From contig NZ_CP051514.1 of NCBI RefSeq assembly GCF_012689525.1, positions 1,054,001 to 1,118,000 on the forward strand: a DNA stretch of 64,000 bases, written 5' to 3'. Under the pieces are notes generated by a model. It saw only the letters and a program-made list of their open reading frames with translations, did not search any database and was not told the DNA's origin. The stretch is from Paraburkholderia aromaticivorans (GTDB taxonomy: Bacteria > Pseudomonadota > Gammaproteobacteria > Burkholderiales > Burkholderiaceae). The first letter of the stretch is position 1. Each line of letters opens with the position of its first letter. Shown here in pieces: positions 1 through 9,197 of the stretch. Position numbers and translations under genes: made by a program.

Positions 1-2
1 TG

Positions 3-224
3 GGCAAGGCCGGTGAACAAGTTAGCGGGACAGCGAAAGAGTTGAGTGGTAAGGCGCAGCGACTCTATGCCGATTTTGCAGACCTCGTGCGCGAGTCCAC
101 TGTCGAGCGGCCGTTCGCCGCGCTGGCAATTGCCGCAGGCGTGGGCTTCATCCTTGGCGCGTTACGCTCCGCGATTCGCGCAAGGCCCGATCACGACCGA
201 AGCGACTGGAGAGACCGCGAATAA
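3..224 (+). CDS. DUF883 (ElaB/YqjD-type) membrane-anchored protein, 5' partial
   Basis: The frame is open from the left window edge, so the start lies outside; 73 residues are visible. A charged N-terminal helix is followed by a hydrophobic C-terminal stretch (FAALAIAAGVGFILGALRS) and a short basic tail, the layout of DUF883/YqjD proteins, which are inner-membrane-anchored and ribosome- or stress-associated in enterics. It is the first gene of a run with the YqjE-like and small membrane proteins that follow, matching the yqjD-yqjE-yqjK order. Family assignment rests on layout and context. Confidence 0.7.
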   Translation, partial: GKAGEQVSGTAKELSGKAQRLYADFADLVRESTVERPFAALAIAAGVGFILGALRSAIRARPDHDRSDWRDRE

Positions 225-327
225 GACTATTCGCGTTGCCTTCGACGAGGCCTGAAAGGTGAAGACGGCAAACCCCTGGCGTGCGGCCGCGACGTCCGCG
301 CAACACGCCAGTCCCGAGGAGTCCGCA

Positions 328-702
328 ATGTCCATGCGTTTAAAGGTCACGAAGTGGCGCAACATCGGCAAGTTTTGCGTCGGGCGAGTCACCGATTATG
401 GTGAGCTCCTCGGTGTCGAACTTGAAGAGACCAGGAAACGTCTGGTCCGCGAATTGAGCGCACTTGTCGCCCTGGCCGTCGCCGGCCTGTTCACGCTTTC
501 ATTCTTGTGCATTGCGATCATCGCGACAGCGTGGCGAACCCCTTACTTCCTTCCCGTGGTCTGGGGCGTTGCCGCGACGTGGCTGGTTGTTTCCTTTGTC
601 TCCCTGCTCTTCGTCCGCTCGCAGAAACCTGGGCGTTCGCTTCATCTCCTGCAGGGGGAACTCCGGAGCGATCTCGACACGTTAAAGGAGGCGCTAGAAT
701 GA
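328..702 (+). CDS. YqjE / phage holin superfamily (DUF1469) membrane protein
   Basis: This 124-aa protein has an N-terminal amphipathic segment rich in E/R (residues about 15-42), then two hydrophobic helices (about 43-65 and 71-93) and a charged tail, as in the DUF1469 / holin_3_6 family to which YqjE belongs. An upstream in-frame GTG at 259 is possible, but ATG at 328 follows GAGGA by seven bases and fits the family length. Its stop overlaps the next start (ATGA at 699-702), so the two are translationally coupled. It probably acts in the inner membrane with the DUF883 protein before it. True function is unknown. Confidence 0.7.
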   Translation: MSMRLKVTKWRNIGKFCVGRVTDYGELLGVELEETRKRLVRELSALVALAVAGLFTLSFLCIAIIATAWRTPYFLPVVWGVAATWLVVSFVSLLFVRSQKPGRSLHLLQGELRSDLDTLKEALE

Positions 703-1007
703 ACCGCGCATCTATCAATCGGGAAGCCGAGACCGCCATCCTGCTGCGCATGGCGGAATCGCGCACAGCGTTGCTAGCCGCAAATAGCACCTCACCATCG
801 GTCCCGGCCGTAGGCGGACAGACGCCGTTTTCTGCGGCCGGCCTGATCGTTTCACTGGCAGACGCACCGCGCGTCACTCTGCTGCTGGCGTTGTGCGTCG
901 GCGCAATCGTCCTCGGACCTCGCCGGACCATCATTATTGCCAGCCGTTCGGGGATCACCGCGTGGCTACGTGGTACCGTCCGGAAGGTCATCCTCAGGCA
1001 TGCGTGA
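699..1007 (+). CDS. Small YqjK-like membrane protein
   Basis: This 102-aa protein starts at an ATG overlapping the stop of the YqjE-like gene, with AAAGGAG 9-15 bases upstream. One clear hydrophobic segment (APRVTLLLALCVGAIVLG, about residues 56-75) is followed by a basic C-terminus. Position as third gene after a DUF883 and a DUF1469 gene matches the yqjK slot. Sequence similarity to YqjK itself is not obvious, so the name rests on synteny. Nothing after it resembles a continuation of the operon. Confidence 0.55.
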   Translation: MNRASINREAETAILLRMAESRTALLAANSTSPSVPAVGGQTPFSAAGLIVSLADAPRVTLLLALCVGAIVLGPRRTIIIASRSGITAWLRGTVRKVILRHA

Positions 1008-1896
1008 GTTGGACACTGCCGCTCATACCGCGCTACGGTAGCGTAGCGTATCGACCGACCTGGCTGTCGCGCGCGAACAGGCCTCATCCCTCACCCGGCC
1101 CGCCGGGTAGCATTCTGCTGCCGGCTTTCCAAGGGTCCTTCTGGCCAGGACGGCTCCATCAGCGATGTTGACCCCCGTCGACCGGTAGTGAATTCGGGTT
1201 TGTACTGCGCAAAGCCGTCCGTCGCCTTGCATGGCCCTTCTCGTGCGTGCGCCCAGATTGACGAACGTATATTGCCAGTCGTCACCGTCGACCGTGATGT
1301 TCGCGAAATCCCCGAGTACTTCGACGACGGCCCGGTCGCGCGTGTCCGCCGTGAGCGTACTTCGGCGCAGGAATGCCCTCGCGCCAGTTCAAGCGCGTCA
1401 GCCGTGCGGTCAAAGTGAACGTGGCGTATTGCACGCCCGCACCAGATTTACGCCGCGCGCTTAAGGAAACCTTAAGATTATGCCGAAGCTGTTGCACGCA
1501 AGGCAGTGTGCCTTTCCGTGACGGAGTCTTGCGCGTCGACGATGACGCTTGGTGCACTGGTCGAGGGGTCGGCCAATTCCGCCCGCCTGTTTTTGGCGAA
1601 ACAGGCGCCCATGGTGATCGCTTATGCCGGCTCCTAACTACTCCTTCACGGCAAGATCGGGAAGTACCCGGTCACGCGCACCTGTCGCGGGCACCATGCA
1701 TTGCAGCCGAACGCGGTGGATGTCCGCACAACCGCTGCGGCGGCGCAGAAGTAACGACGCCGACGAATAGCAAGAGATTCCCAGTCCGGTAGCGCGAGGG
1801 CCAGCATAGCTCGTGAGTCCTCGCGCACCGCGGACCCGCTAACAGTGTCGTGGCCCGATTCCTGCGCGGCTCTCCGGGAACCGGCTGGAGTCCATC
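1008..1896. other. 889 bases without a recognisable gene
   Basis: Open frames exist on both strands but none has a plausible composition, start and ribosome site together. The minus strand between about 1450 and 1190 has protein-like stretches (for example FANITVDGDDWQYTFVNL) that would need a frame change to join, so a decayed gene is possible. I see no RNA gene or repeat. Confidence 0.4.
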
Positions 1897-2205
1897 ATGA
1901 GAACTCGCATTTTCACCTACGTCGAATGTTCGTGTGGACATCGGGGGGCACTCATTGAAAGCGCCGACCCGGGCGTTCTCCCAGACGGGTGGTATCAGGC
2001 GTGGCTGCGCAAGTTGACCCACGCGGGGACATACGACGGCGAAGACGGACTGTTCGCCGAGCTGAGGCCCGGGTGCCCGGCATGCGGCCGAAGTCTGGGC
2101 CCGGATGATGTCATTGGCCGCAGTGAGTTGCAGGGGACCGGCGAAGTGTTGCGGCTAAGAGGCGGGTCAAGGCCGTCGGAAGCTACGCTCAGCGTCGGAT
2201 GCTGA
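1897..2205 (+). CDS. Hypothetical small Cys-rich protein
   Basis: This 102-aa ORF starts at ATG with a CTGGAG-like site about 10 bases upstream. It carries CSC near the N-terminus (residues 9-11) and a CPAC knuckle (about 61-64), with a CGH tripeptide at 11-13, so a single zinc-ribbon-like site is conceivable. The rest is acidic and soluble. I do not recognise a family. It stands alone between two gene-poor stretches. Composition is more protein-like than the overlapping frames, but it could still be a chance ORF. Confidence 0.5.
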   Translation: MRTRIFTYVECSCGHRGALIESADPGVLPDGWYQAWLRKLTHAGTYDGEDGLFAELRPGCPACGRSLGPDDVIGRSELQGTGEVLRLRGGSRPSEATLSVGC

Positions 2206-2434
2206 TAGCGGAGCAAAGGACGGCCGGCGGGTGGCTTCCCGATGTGCAGCGCGCCCCGACTTTCGTAAGACCGACGGCTCGTCTTTTCATCCCCCGGAAG
2301 TGCGGGTTTCGATGGGGACCGTCAGCGATCGAACTGATCGGGCGGGCTGCCGTTTGCGGAACGCTGATTGCTGGTGCACCCTTGCCAGATAGTGACTGTC
2401 TCAATCTTCTCGCAGGCGCACTGAGGGTTCAGGG

Positions 2435-2617
2435 ATGAATCACCAACACATCGAAAATGAGCTTTCTTACCTGGAGCGGATGCTGCCGCACTTCGCTCAT
2501 GGACCTTTCCCGATTGCTTACTGGACCAAACGGATAGACTCACTGAAACCGTCGAACGAAATTCGAAGTCAGCATCTCCGGCTGAGTGAATTGAAGAAAA
2601 AGGTGCGTGAATTGTAG
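2435..2617 (+). CDS. Hypothetical 60-aa protein
   Basis: The ORF starts at ATG just after GAGGG/CAGGG. The product is predicted helical (ELSYLERMLPHF near the N-terminus, LSELKKKVREL at the C-terminus), has no membrane segment and does not belong to a family I know. Normal amino-acid balance and a lower GC than the flanks support a real gene, but the evidence is thin. Confidence 0.45.
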   Translation: MNHQHIENELSYLERMLPHFAHGPFPIAYWTKRIDSLKPSNEIRSQHLRLSELKKKVREL

Positions 2618-3462
2618 CGATTTCCGTCGCGGTTCACGTTCAACGGCCTCTCGCATAATTTTCCCTGGTGACGCTTATTCTGGCGTGCCTGCGTGCCTTG
2701 CAGCGCAGCCGCCGCGGTTCATTCATTATTGCGACGGACATCCGTCGATTCGATTCATATCCGATAATCTGCAGCGATCGCGCATTGAACGCCGCGGCAT
2801 TGCCACGACGTGCAGTTGACAACTGCAATAGCGTGCGCCCCCTGAAAGCGCATCCACTTGTGGGCGGGCACAGTCCGCGACCCGGCGACAGTCGGACGTA
2901 CATCCGCCGGAAGAATCGCCGCCCGCCCTGCTGTCGCACGACTACTTCCCGGGTTGTGTCTGCCGTGACGGACGCCCGCCTCGCAGGCAGACAAGGCCGG
3001 CGAGCGATTGCCTTCCAATGTCCCTTGCAACTGTGCGGCTGCGACCGTACATACCGCCAGGGACGGCAAAGTCCGGAAACGCCGATGGGCGGCGACTGGC
3101 CTGCACCAGCAGTTCGGCGGCGCAACCTGGACGCAGGGCGTTGAGCATACGGTCCATTCGAAGAGCGGATGCGAAGCCCATGCCGCGCACGATTCAGCCG
3201 TCCATTGTTGATTGCTGCGCCAGTGCCATGTCGCTTTCCTCCGGCCATTTGACACATTATGTAGCGCAGTTGACAACGCCTGGTCCGTTCGGCGCCGGCG
3301 GCCCCGACGGGCTCGTCTGCCAGAGCATTTTTGCCCGGTATGTGTGGCCGCTTCCGATCGGCACAAACCGGACTGGGAGGTCAGCTGACGACCTTGTGCA
3401 CGAGACCTTGCGGAATGGGAATTCTGGCAGACCACATCCAGCGGATGCGCGCATTCTTTCGT
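2618..3462. other. 845 bases without a convincing gene
   Basis: Several long frames overlap here on both strands, all rich in Arg, Cys, Ala and Pro as expected for shadow frames in GC-rich DNA, and none has a ribosome site. I see no RNA gene, IS end or repeat. Confidence 0.4.
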
Positions 3463-4455
3463 CTATCGTAGGCAGGAGATCAAACGTAAAAATCGCATCA
3501 CGGCATGGCCCAGTTGTGGCGCCGGCCACATTTCGACGGAGCCGCGGGCGACCCGTTTAATCGCCTGGCGGGCCCGACCGCGCAAATGTGCGACGCGCAC
3601 CCGGCGCCAGAGACGGTCAGGCGAGAAGTCGGCAAAACGAGCCTGATTCTCCAGGAGCAACTTGCCGCCGGGTAAATGAATGAACGAACAGCAGCGAAAC
3701 CACCTTACATCACGGTAGTTGTTGCCCGGCCAATGACGCCCAACCGCTTGGTGGGCGCCGACTTCGATGAGCGCCTGTCCGTCGTCGACCAGCGCATTGA
3801 GCGCCGCAGAAATGAATATTTCGTCGCCGTGATGCTTCACGCGCTCGCTCTCACTGATGTAGCGCCCGCAACTGACACGCGCGCGCGTCACGAGTCGGCG
3901 CAACGAGGCAGGCGTTGCGAGCAGAAATTCGCCGCCGTACCAACGCGGGTTTCTGAGGCGCTGACCCGCTACGATTTCAAGATCCTTGATTACGTTTCCA
4001 CTGCCATACGCCGGAAACACCTGATCTGAAATATCGTACGCGCCCAAGCCTGCTTCAGCGCATCGCTCGATCAGATTGCGGTCGAGCGGAAGCATCGCCA
4101 CGATGTCGGCGTCGAGCAGCAGCATCATTGCGCCGACGGGCAACATAGAGGCGACCTGGTCCATCAGGTCCAGTTTGAAATGCGCCGCGTAGAACGGTGT
4201 GCTCTTCGGCAACTCCATCGTCGCGATGAGCATAGCCACTGCTGGCCGACTCTCTGGCATCAGGTTCTCGAGCCGCTTCGCGACGAGCTGTGGCGCATTG
4301 GTCATAATGGTCAGCGTCGGCATGCCCATGCGCCGCAAGCTGTTATTCAGGCAGACCGCCTGGCTCACATAGGAGAGTGGATCACGATTTATCGAGTTCG
4401 GACCGGGCGTCGCGTCGACATCCACATACACGAGTGTGCAGGGAAAAAGAATCAC
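3463..4455 (-). CDS. Putative glycosyltransferase (GT-A-like), unknown specificity
   Basis: The product is about 330 aa. The N-terminus is a Rossmann-like strand pattern (VILFPCTLVYVDVD), followed by a second strand-helix unit and a hydrophobic strand ending in DAD (LLLDADIVAMLPLD, about residues 112-125), the classic DxD metal/nucleotide-sugar site of GT-A transferases. Later KHHGDEIFISAALNAL resembles the acidic acceptor-side motif of GT8-like enzymes. The C-terminus is basic and may touch the membrane. I chose GTG at 4455 because AAGGAG precedes it; a TTG five codons upstream is the alternative. No neighbouring polysaccharide genes indicate a substrate. Confidence 0.6.
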   Translation of the reverse strand: MILFPCTLVYVDVDATPGPNSINRDPLSYVSQAVCLNNSLRRMGMPTLTIMTNAPQLVAKRLENLMPESRPAVAMLIATMELPKSTPFYAAHFKLDLMDQVASMLPVGAMMLLLDADIVAMLPLDRNLIERCAEAGLGAYDISDQVFPAYGSGNVIKDLEIVAGQRLRNPRWYGGEFLLATPASLRRLVTRARVSCGRYISESERVKHHGDEIFISAALNALVDDGQALIEVGAHQAVGRHWPGNNYRDVRWFRCCSFIHLPGGKLLLENQARFADFSPDRLWRRVRVAHLRGRARQAIKRVARGSVEMWPAPQLGHAVMRFLRLISCLR

Positions 4456-5492
4456 ATTGCTCCTTACCAAAGTACAAGACGGTTGATGACTTCTTCGCGC
4501 CGCATCCGCGTCTGGACCACGCCCGTTTCGCGCCGCCCGGAAAGCTGCGCAAGGGTACGGCCGCCGGTCCGCGGATGCCTTCCCGGCGGCGCCAGCTGGA
4601 GCGGGCGACCGTTTCGCAGCGCTGAAATGTGGCCCAACGGTGCACAGGGTCTGGACTACCTATCGTTTCACCTCCTGACATTCGTTTTCCGCCAAAACGA
4701 AGCGTGGAAATAACCAGTGCGATTTCGGCATTGCATTCATGCGGACCGCCCTCCGCGTTGCCGCAGGATAGTTCTCCTGTCAACTCTTCCCATTGACAGG
4801 CACATCGATTCAGCGGAAGGGCAAGGTCCATGTTGCGCATAGAGAAACAACTACAAAGTGTGAGTCAACCGCGCTTCGTGCGCGGTAAGACGGTGGCGCG
4901 CACCATAAATTATCTGGCGCCAGGCCTGCTCACATGGTCGAGACGCGGTAATGGTTTGCTAACAGAATCGGGGGGGTTCTCTGCTGAACGGACCGGACTG
5001 CAGCCCGCACTACTGCGCGAAATGAGATCGTCCAGACCGTCGTCACGGTGACAGTAGCCATCGGCGAAAACAGCGCGACCCGAGCCGCGCCAGAGGCGAT
5101 CGACGCTGCTCCGCCAAGTCAGATGTCCCGATCACTTCGCTTCAGGGCCCGCTGGTCCCGTCGAACACACGGTCGCGCGTATTCTCTTTGTTCGAGTTCG
5201 GTCGCCCTTGCGAACATGCGGTCGGCGCGCCCGAAGTTGCCCGATGCGGGAACCATCCCGTGCGCTGCCCAACGATCTGCTCCTACGCGGCCGCCATAGG
5301 GCGGCAATCCCACTGCCGCGGCAATGACTGCCAGTAGTGACAGCCACGGATTGACGCCGCGTGGTCGCCGCGCGAAGGCAGGAAGTCGGGAAATGGCCTG
5401 TCTCCTATCCGTCGCGGCACACCGCTTGCGCGTCGAAGTGCGCGCCGTCGTACGTGGCGAGCGCTGCCGGGTCACCATCAAGGGAAATAGCC
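4456..5492. other. 1,037 bases without a recognisable gene; two small hairpins
   Basis: No frame here has both protein-like composition and a ribosome site. Two perfect small inverted repeats are visible: CCTGTCAA/TTGACAGG (4776-4783 with 4793-4800) and ACCGCGC/GCGCGGT (4868-4874 with 4880-4886). Neither is followed by a T-run, so they are not classical terminators. A minus-strand hydrophobic stretch (VNPWLSLLAVIAAAVGLPPY, near 5300-5360) is the only hint of coding. Confidence 0.4.
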
Positions 5493-6209
5493 ATGAAACT
5501 TCTCACTACTCAGGAAGGACTGCCACGCCTGTCCTGGGGCTCCGTCATCGCCGGCGTCATCCTGTCCTCGATTGTGTATCTCATCATGAGCGTGCTTGGA
5601 ACCGCGATCGGAGCCTCGATGCTTTCCCCGTTGTCGCAGCCTAACCCGTTGCATGGGTTCGGCTTTGGCTCCGGCGCATGGGTCATTATTACGACGGTGC
5701 TTGCAGTATTTGTCGGCTCCTATTTCGCGGGCAGGTGCGCCCCCGTTCTTGGCTGGCTGCACGGCCTGCTTTCGTGGGCTGTCATGGCGTTACTGGTCGT
5801 ATATGGAATGTCCTCGCTGCTTGCCGGGGCGGTCAGCACAGTCGGCAGCGTAGCGTCGACCGGTGCGCAGGTCAGCGCTACCGCCGCAAACCAGAACGGA
5901 GGCGCCGGCGACCTCGTCAACTCCGCGAAGCAACAGGTCCAGGCAGCGGTGGCATCTGCTGCATCGGCGGCGTCCGGCCCGGAAGCCGAACAGAACGCGC
6001 GCCAGGCGGCAGAGACCGCCGCTCGAGCCGTGGCCCGCGCGAGCTGGTTCTCATTCGCCGCGCTGGTAGTCGGCGCGATTATCGCCGCCGTTTCCGGAAG
6101 CGCAGGGTTCCGTCATCAGCCGCCTTTTGAAGACGCGGGCGGCGCCGGTGTGGAGAGCGACGCTGCATTCGCTCGAAGCCGCGTCGCGCGACCGGGCCGC
6201 CCGCTATAG
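5493..6209 (+). CDS. Conserved multi-pass membrane protein
   Basis: This 238-aa protein starts at ATG 5493 with AGGGAA about nine bases upstream, which fits better than an in-frame upstream extension lacking hydrophobic or family character. It has a membrane helix at about 19-40, a second at about 60-80, a third at about 90-112, an Ala/Gln/Asn-rich soluble segment (about 115-185, possibly coiled coil), and a last helix at about 188-207. The layout resembles PhnA-like/TIGR04086-type membrane proteins, but I would not name it. The DUF2382 fragment follows after 59 bases, and both may belong to a general-stress locus. Confidence 0.6.
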   Translation: MKLLTTQEGLPRLSWGSVIAGVILSSIVYLIMSVLGTAIGASMLSPLSQPNPLHGFGFGSGAWVIITTVLAVFVGSYFAGRCAPVLGWLHGLLSWAVMALLVVYGMSSLLAGAVSTVGSVASTGAQVSATAANQNGGAGDLVNSAKQQVQAAVASAASAASGPEAEQNARQAAETAARAVARASWFSFAALVVGAIIAAVSGSAGFRHQPPFEDAGGAGVESDAAFARSRVARPGRPL

Positions 6210-6268
6210 GAAAGCCTTACAGCGAGTACAAGCCCAAGCGATTCCTGGGCTTTCCATCTGGAGTCACC

Positions 6269-6736
6269 ATGGAACGAGATCCTGTGCCGACGCCTCCCGC
6301 TTCACACCATGTGCCTGACGGTCGTGCGGATGACGAATTGCGTGTGGCAGCAGTCAGGGAACAACTTGAAATAGGCGTGAAAGCGACGGAAACCGGTGCA
6401 GTACGGGTGCGCACCGTCGTCCATGAAGATGTGCGCTCCGTCCCGGTCTCGCTGCGAAGTCAGAAAGTGACCGTCGAACGCACCGCTGTCAATCGCGTGG
6501 TTGAACGGAAGGATGAGCCCCGGCAGGAAGGCGACACACTCAACAATATCGTGGAACAAGACCATCGGGCGATCAAGCGCCGTACCCGACCCATGTTGGG
6601 ATTCAAGGATTTTTGCTGTGCTCGCATCTTGTTGAGTGGCATTGAAATCATGCATATGATCGCCAAGGGGCAAATGAAAGGCGCAGGTAAACTCAAGCGA
6701 TCGGCCGCCCGGCAAATCTACTCACTGGCTATGTAA
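6269..6736 (+). pseudogene. DUF2382 (YsnF/AvaK-type) protein truncated and fused in frame to an IS6 transposase tail
   Basis: Residues about 28-80 form a DUF2382 domain (EQLEIGVKATETGAVRVRT, then a repeat of V-V-E/R strands), a stress-linked beta domain. From about residue 89 (near base 6533) the sequence becomes the C-terminal part of an IS6-family DDE transposase: LNNIVEQDHRAIKRR, then GFKDFCCARILLSGIEIMHM, the region holding the last catalytic Glu. A transposition or deletion event has joined the two in frame. The start has CTGGAG seven bases upstream and is probably the native DUF2382 start. No IS6 terminal repeat follows, so the IS is not mobile. The chimera may be translated but is unlikely to act as a transposase. 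Confidence 0.8.
6533..6736 (+). mobile_element. IS6-family transposase 3' fragment
   Basis: This is the tail of an IS6-type transposase gene, with the VEQDHRAIKRR motif and downstream Ile/Met-rich helix typical of the subgroup. The N-terminal two-thirds and both terminal inverted repeats are absent. An N-terminal fragment of what could be the same IS type lies at 49257-49509. Confidence 0.75.
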
Positions 6737-6823
6737 GTAATCCTCAGCATGTCGCCATCGTTCGCTTGATTGCCTTACCGCGATACCCATTAGTCGGCCG
6801 AAGTCAAGGTACGAATTTAGCCA

Positions 6824-6875
6824 TCGCCGGATTGCCATGACGATGGTCATTTTCATCGTCATCGCAATCCGGCGA
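6824..6875. repeat. 22-bp inverted repeat, one mismatch, 8-base loop
   Basis: The left arm is 6824-6845 and the right arm 6854-6875. They are reverse complements except at one position (GCCATGA against GCGATGA), around the loop GTCATTTT. In RNA or single-stranded DNA this would form a very stable hairpin. It lies between two IS remnants and no T-run follows on either strand. Confidence 0.85.
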
Positions 6876-7029
6876 AATTCCTTCCGTTATCTGCCTCGGC
6901 TGCCTGCAGGGCGTGGTACCGCATCCGTTTTCTCGCGGCTGGTTGCGAACCGGATCGCACCAGACACCCATCGGGATCAAGCAATCGGCGATGAGTTGTC
7001 GATTGCCCTGGCGGCGGTGCCGCCACAGA

Positions 7030-7215
7030 GATGTGCGAGTCGTTCTTCGGCACGCTGGAAGCGGAGTTGCTGATGCGCGAGTGCTTTGATACGCGAGACC
7101 AGGCGCGGCGTGCTATCTTCCGCTTCATTGAGGGGTGGTACAACATCCGTCGCCTGCACAGCAGCCTGGGCTACTGATCGCCGATGGAATTCGAGCAGGA
7201 ATACGAAAAAACACA
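7030..7215 (+). pseudogene. IS3-family transposase (OrfB) 3' remnant with nonsense codon
   Basis: Translation gives the C-terminal end of an IS3-type rve integrase domain: CESFFGTLEAELL, then EARRAIF-like FRFIEGWYNIRRLHSSLGY. The next codon is TGA (7177-7179) where the family has Arg (SLGYRSPMEFE); the frame continues afterwards with SPMEFEQEYEKTQ. The catalytic Asp residues and all of OrfA are missing. This is a dead fragment, further evidence that 6.5-7.5 kb is an insertion hot spot. Confidence 0.8.
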
Positions 7216-7605
7216 AAATCCATCGCGGGGCGGGCTGCCACCGCCGGGCAGCATCGTGGTCATGATATCCGACCCGCCGCCCGCCCGTGGACAACCCGCG
7301 AGGCAACACCGAATGGAGGACACGTTCCGCTGTAAAACTCAACTGCAAATCTATCCGTCGAATCGGGTCAATCTCCACCATTCTTCGTCGGATACATCGG
7401 TCGGGTACCCTTTGCGGTCTGCTCTTCTCATCCCGCCAGGATACCAGGTCTCACACAAAGTGCCTAACACGCTATAACCAAGGGTTCGGCGAGCGCGCTC
7501 TGCCCAGTTCACTCGATACGAGCGGATTTGAAGCCTCTCAATCCAGGCCGGCGCGTGTGCGGAGGGTGGCGCCCCCGCGTCGTCGAGCGGCAGTTGCTGC
7601 GTTCG

Positions 7606-9135
7606 TCAGCCGTTCAGAAACCCGAGCGTTGCCTGCCAAGCCTTGGCCCGTTTGCTCTGCTCCTCCGTATGGCTTTGCGCCAGCTTCAGCAGACCTTGCA
7701 CCACTTTGTCTTCGGATGCGAAGCTAAAGCCCGCGTCGTTCAGGTAGCTCGTCCCCCAAATCTTCAGGCCGTCCACATAGCGGCATCCGGCAGTAAACTC
7801 GGACTGGCTGACCACCGCCTCATCGTCCTTGTACATCGCCAGAAAATGCATTTTGTCGCCGCAGATGCCGGAGTTCAGCGCCAGCACGGATAACGCGGGA
7901 ATCGACACCGCATAGCGCTTGAACCAGTTGTTGAAGGCAATCGGCTGCGTATGCAGCGCATCACGTTGATACCGGGCTTGCCAATGCGTTTGCGCCTGGC
8001 TAAAAAACATCTTTATGCGTACGATCTCGACGATCTTCCAGATGGTCTTCGCCAGCGTTTCGAGAATCGACACGACCGCGCTGACGATCGAAGCTGCACC
8101 TTGCGAAGCAATCTGAATGCCGAGACTCGCCCCGCCCTTGACCATGTCATAGACGCCCTCGCCCACGCTCAGCGACATCGAACGCCGGATCGCCTCGACG
8201 ATGGTGCCGGGGTGACCAGTCAGAATCTGAACATCGCGCCCCGCCACCCACTCGCGATATTTGGTGATGCCGGCATCGATGGTATTAGCGATCCCCTTGG
8301 CCACATCCAGCCCGGCACCGATAAACGGAGCGGCAGCCGCGAACAGCTTGCCGCACAGAAAGTTGACGAGCTTGCGGAGCAACCCCGGCAGCACATCCAG
8401 GGCGGTGCCTCCGGGGTCTTTGCGGATATCGGCGATCTTGTCGCAGATCATGCCCCAGAGCTTGGTCGCAGCATCGTTGATCCTGGCGCGGATCGCCTCG
8501 TACAGGCGTCGCAACGCACTGTCGGTCGGCATGGGTGGCGTGGCTCCCGAGGTCAACTGACTTGCGGGAACCACCTTTTTGCCAAAGTGCTGGGTAACCT
8601 TGTCCTGGACTTTGGCCGCCGCTATCCCGGCCGGCTTCTGCGCCAGGTCCAATACGTCGGATGCGCGCGAAGCTGCCGTATTGCTGTCCGGCGCCGTCCC
8701 CAACCCCGCCGTGGTCACGTCGAACGCTCCTTCGAGAACGACCTGGAAGATACTGTCCTCGATCGACGTATTGGCAAACAGATACAACACGCCGAGCCGC
8801 GAATTGATCAGCGCGGGCGCCATGAAATTCTGCGCCCCCATCGCGACATCTGTATCCCCCAATCCCCTTAACTGCTCATCGAGCCGTGTGAAACACTGCT
8901 TGTGATTACGTGGGTCTTTCTTCCACGCATTGCCCGTACCCTTGCTGTCCCTCCACGCCTTGAAGTGAGTTTGCACCTCGAAGAACCGGTAGACGGTCGG
9001 ATTGCGCTGGTATTGCAGGATCTGCTCGTCCAGCGCCTTGAGCAGGGCATCGCGCGGCTGGATGGTCAACGCGGTATCTTTCATCCAGGTTTCATAAGGA
9101 ACGAGTTGCTGCAACGTCGAATTATTGGAAGGCAT
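7606..9135 (-). CDS. Conserved protein of unknown function, possible T6SS client
   Basis: This 509-aa protein starts at ATG 9135 with AGGAG seven bases upstream; a longer in-frame extension lacks a ribosome site. It has no signal peptide. The N-terminal 100 residues include a FKAWRDSKGTGNAWKKDPRN motif; the middle (about 230-370) alternates amphipathic helices with two hydrophobic, Gly/Ala-rich stretches (AAAAPFIGAGLDVAKGIAN and GGASLGIQIASQGAASIVSA) that could insert into a membrane. The C-terminus has ICGDKMHFLAMYKDDE. I recognise no enzyme fold. It lies just after an NHL lipoprotein gene and near a T6SS, so an effector or a structural client is possible. Confidence 0.55.
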   Translation of the reverse strand: MPSNNSTLQQLVPYETWMKDTALTIQPRDALLKALDEQILQYQRNPTVYRFFEVQTHFKAWRDSKGTGNAWKKDPRNHKQCFTRLDEQLRGLGDTDVAMGAQNFMAPALINSRLGVLYLFANTSIEDSIFQVVLEGAFDVTTAGLGTAPDSNTAASRASDVLDLAQKPAGIAAAKVQDKVTQHFGKKVVPASQLTSGATPPMPTDSALRRLYEAIRARINDAATKLWGMICDKIADIRKDPGGTALDVLPGLLRKLVNFLCGKLFAAAAPFIGAGLDVAKGIANTIDAGITKYREWVAGRDVQILTGHPGTIVEAIRRSMSLSVGEGVYDMVKGGASLGIQIASQGAASIVSAVVSILETLAKTIWKIVEIVRIKMFFSQAQTHWQARYQRDALHTQPIAFNNWFKRYAVSIPALSVLALNSGICGDKMHFLAMYKDDEAVVSQSEFTAGCRYVDGLKIWGTSYLNDAGFSFASEDKVVQGLLKLAQSHTEEQSKRAKAWQATLGFLNG

Positions 9136-9197
9136 CGAAGGTCTCCTGGCGCAATCCGTTACTTCAATCAAAAACAAGGCTCGCTGTGCGGTGCCGC

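Noticed and set aside
1190..1450. Minus-strand stretches such as FANITVDGDDWQYTFVNL that look protein-like
   Set aside because: They need a frame change and have no start, ribosome site or recognisable family.
2755..3435. 226-aa minus-strand ORF
   Set aside because: Composition is dominated by Arg, Ala, Cys and Pro; no start signal or homology.
5119..5481. Minus-strand ORF with hydrophobic segment VNPWLSLLAVIAAAVGLPPY
   Set aside because: The flanking residues are Arg-rich shadow sequence, there is no ribosome site and the plus strand has a likely gene start downstream.
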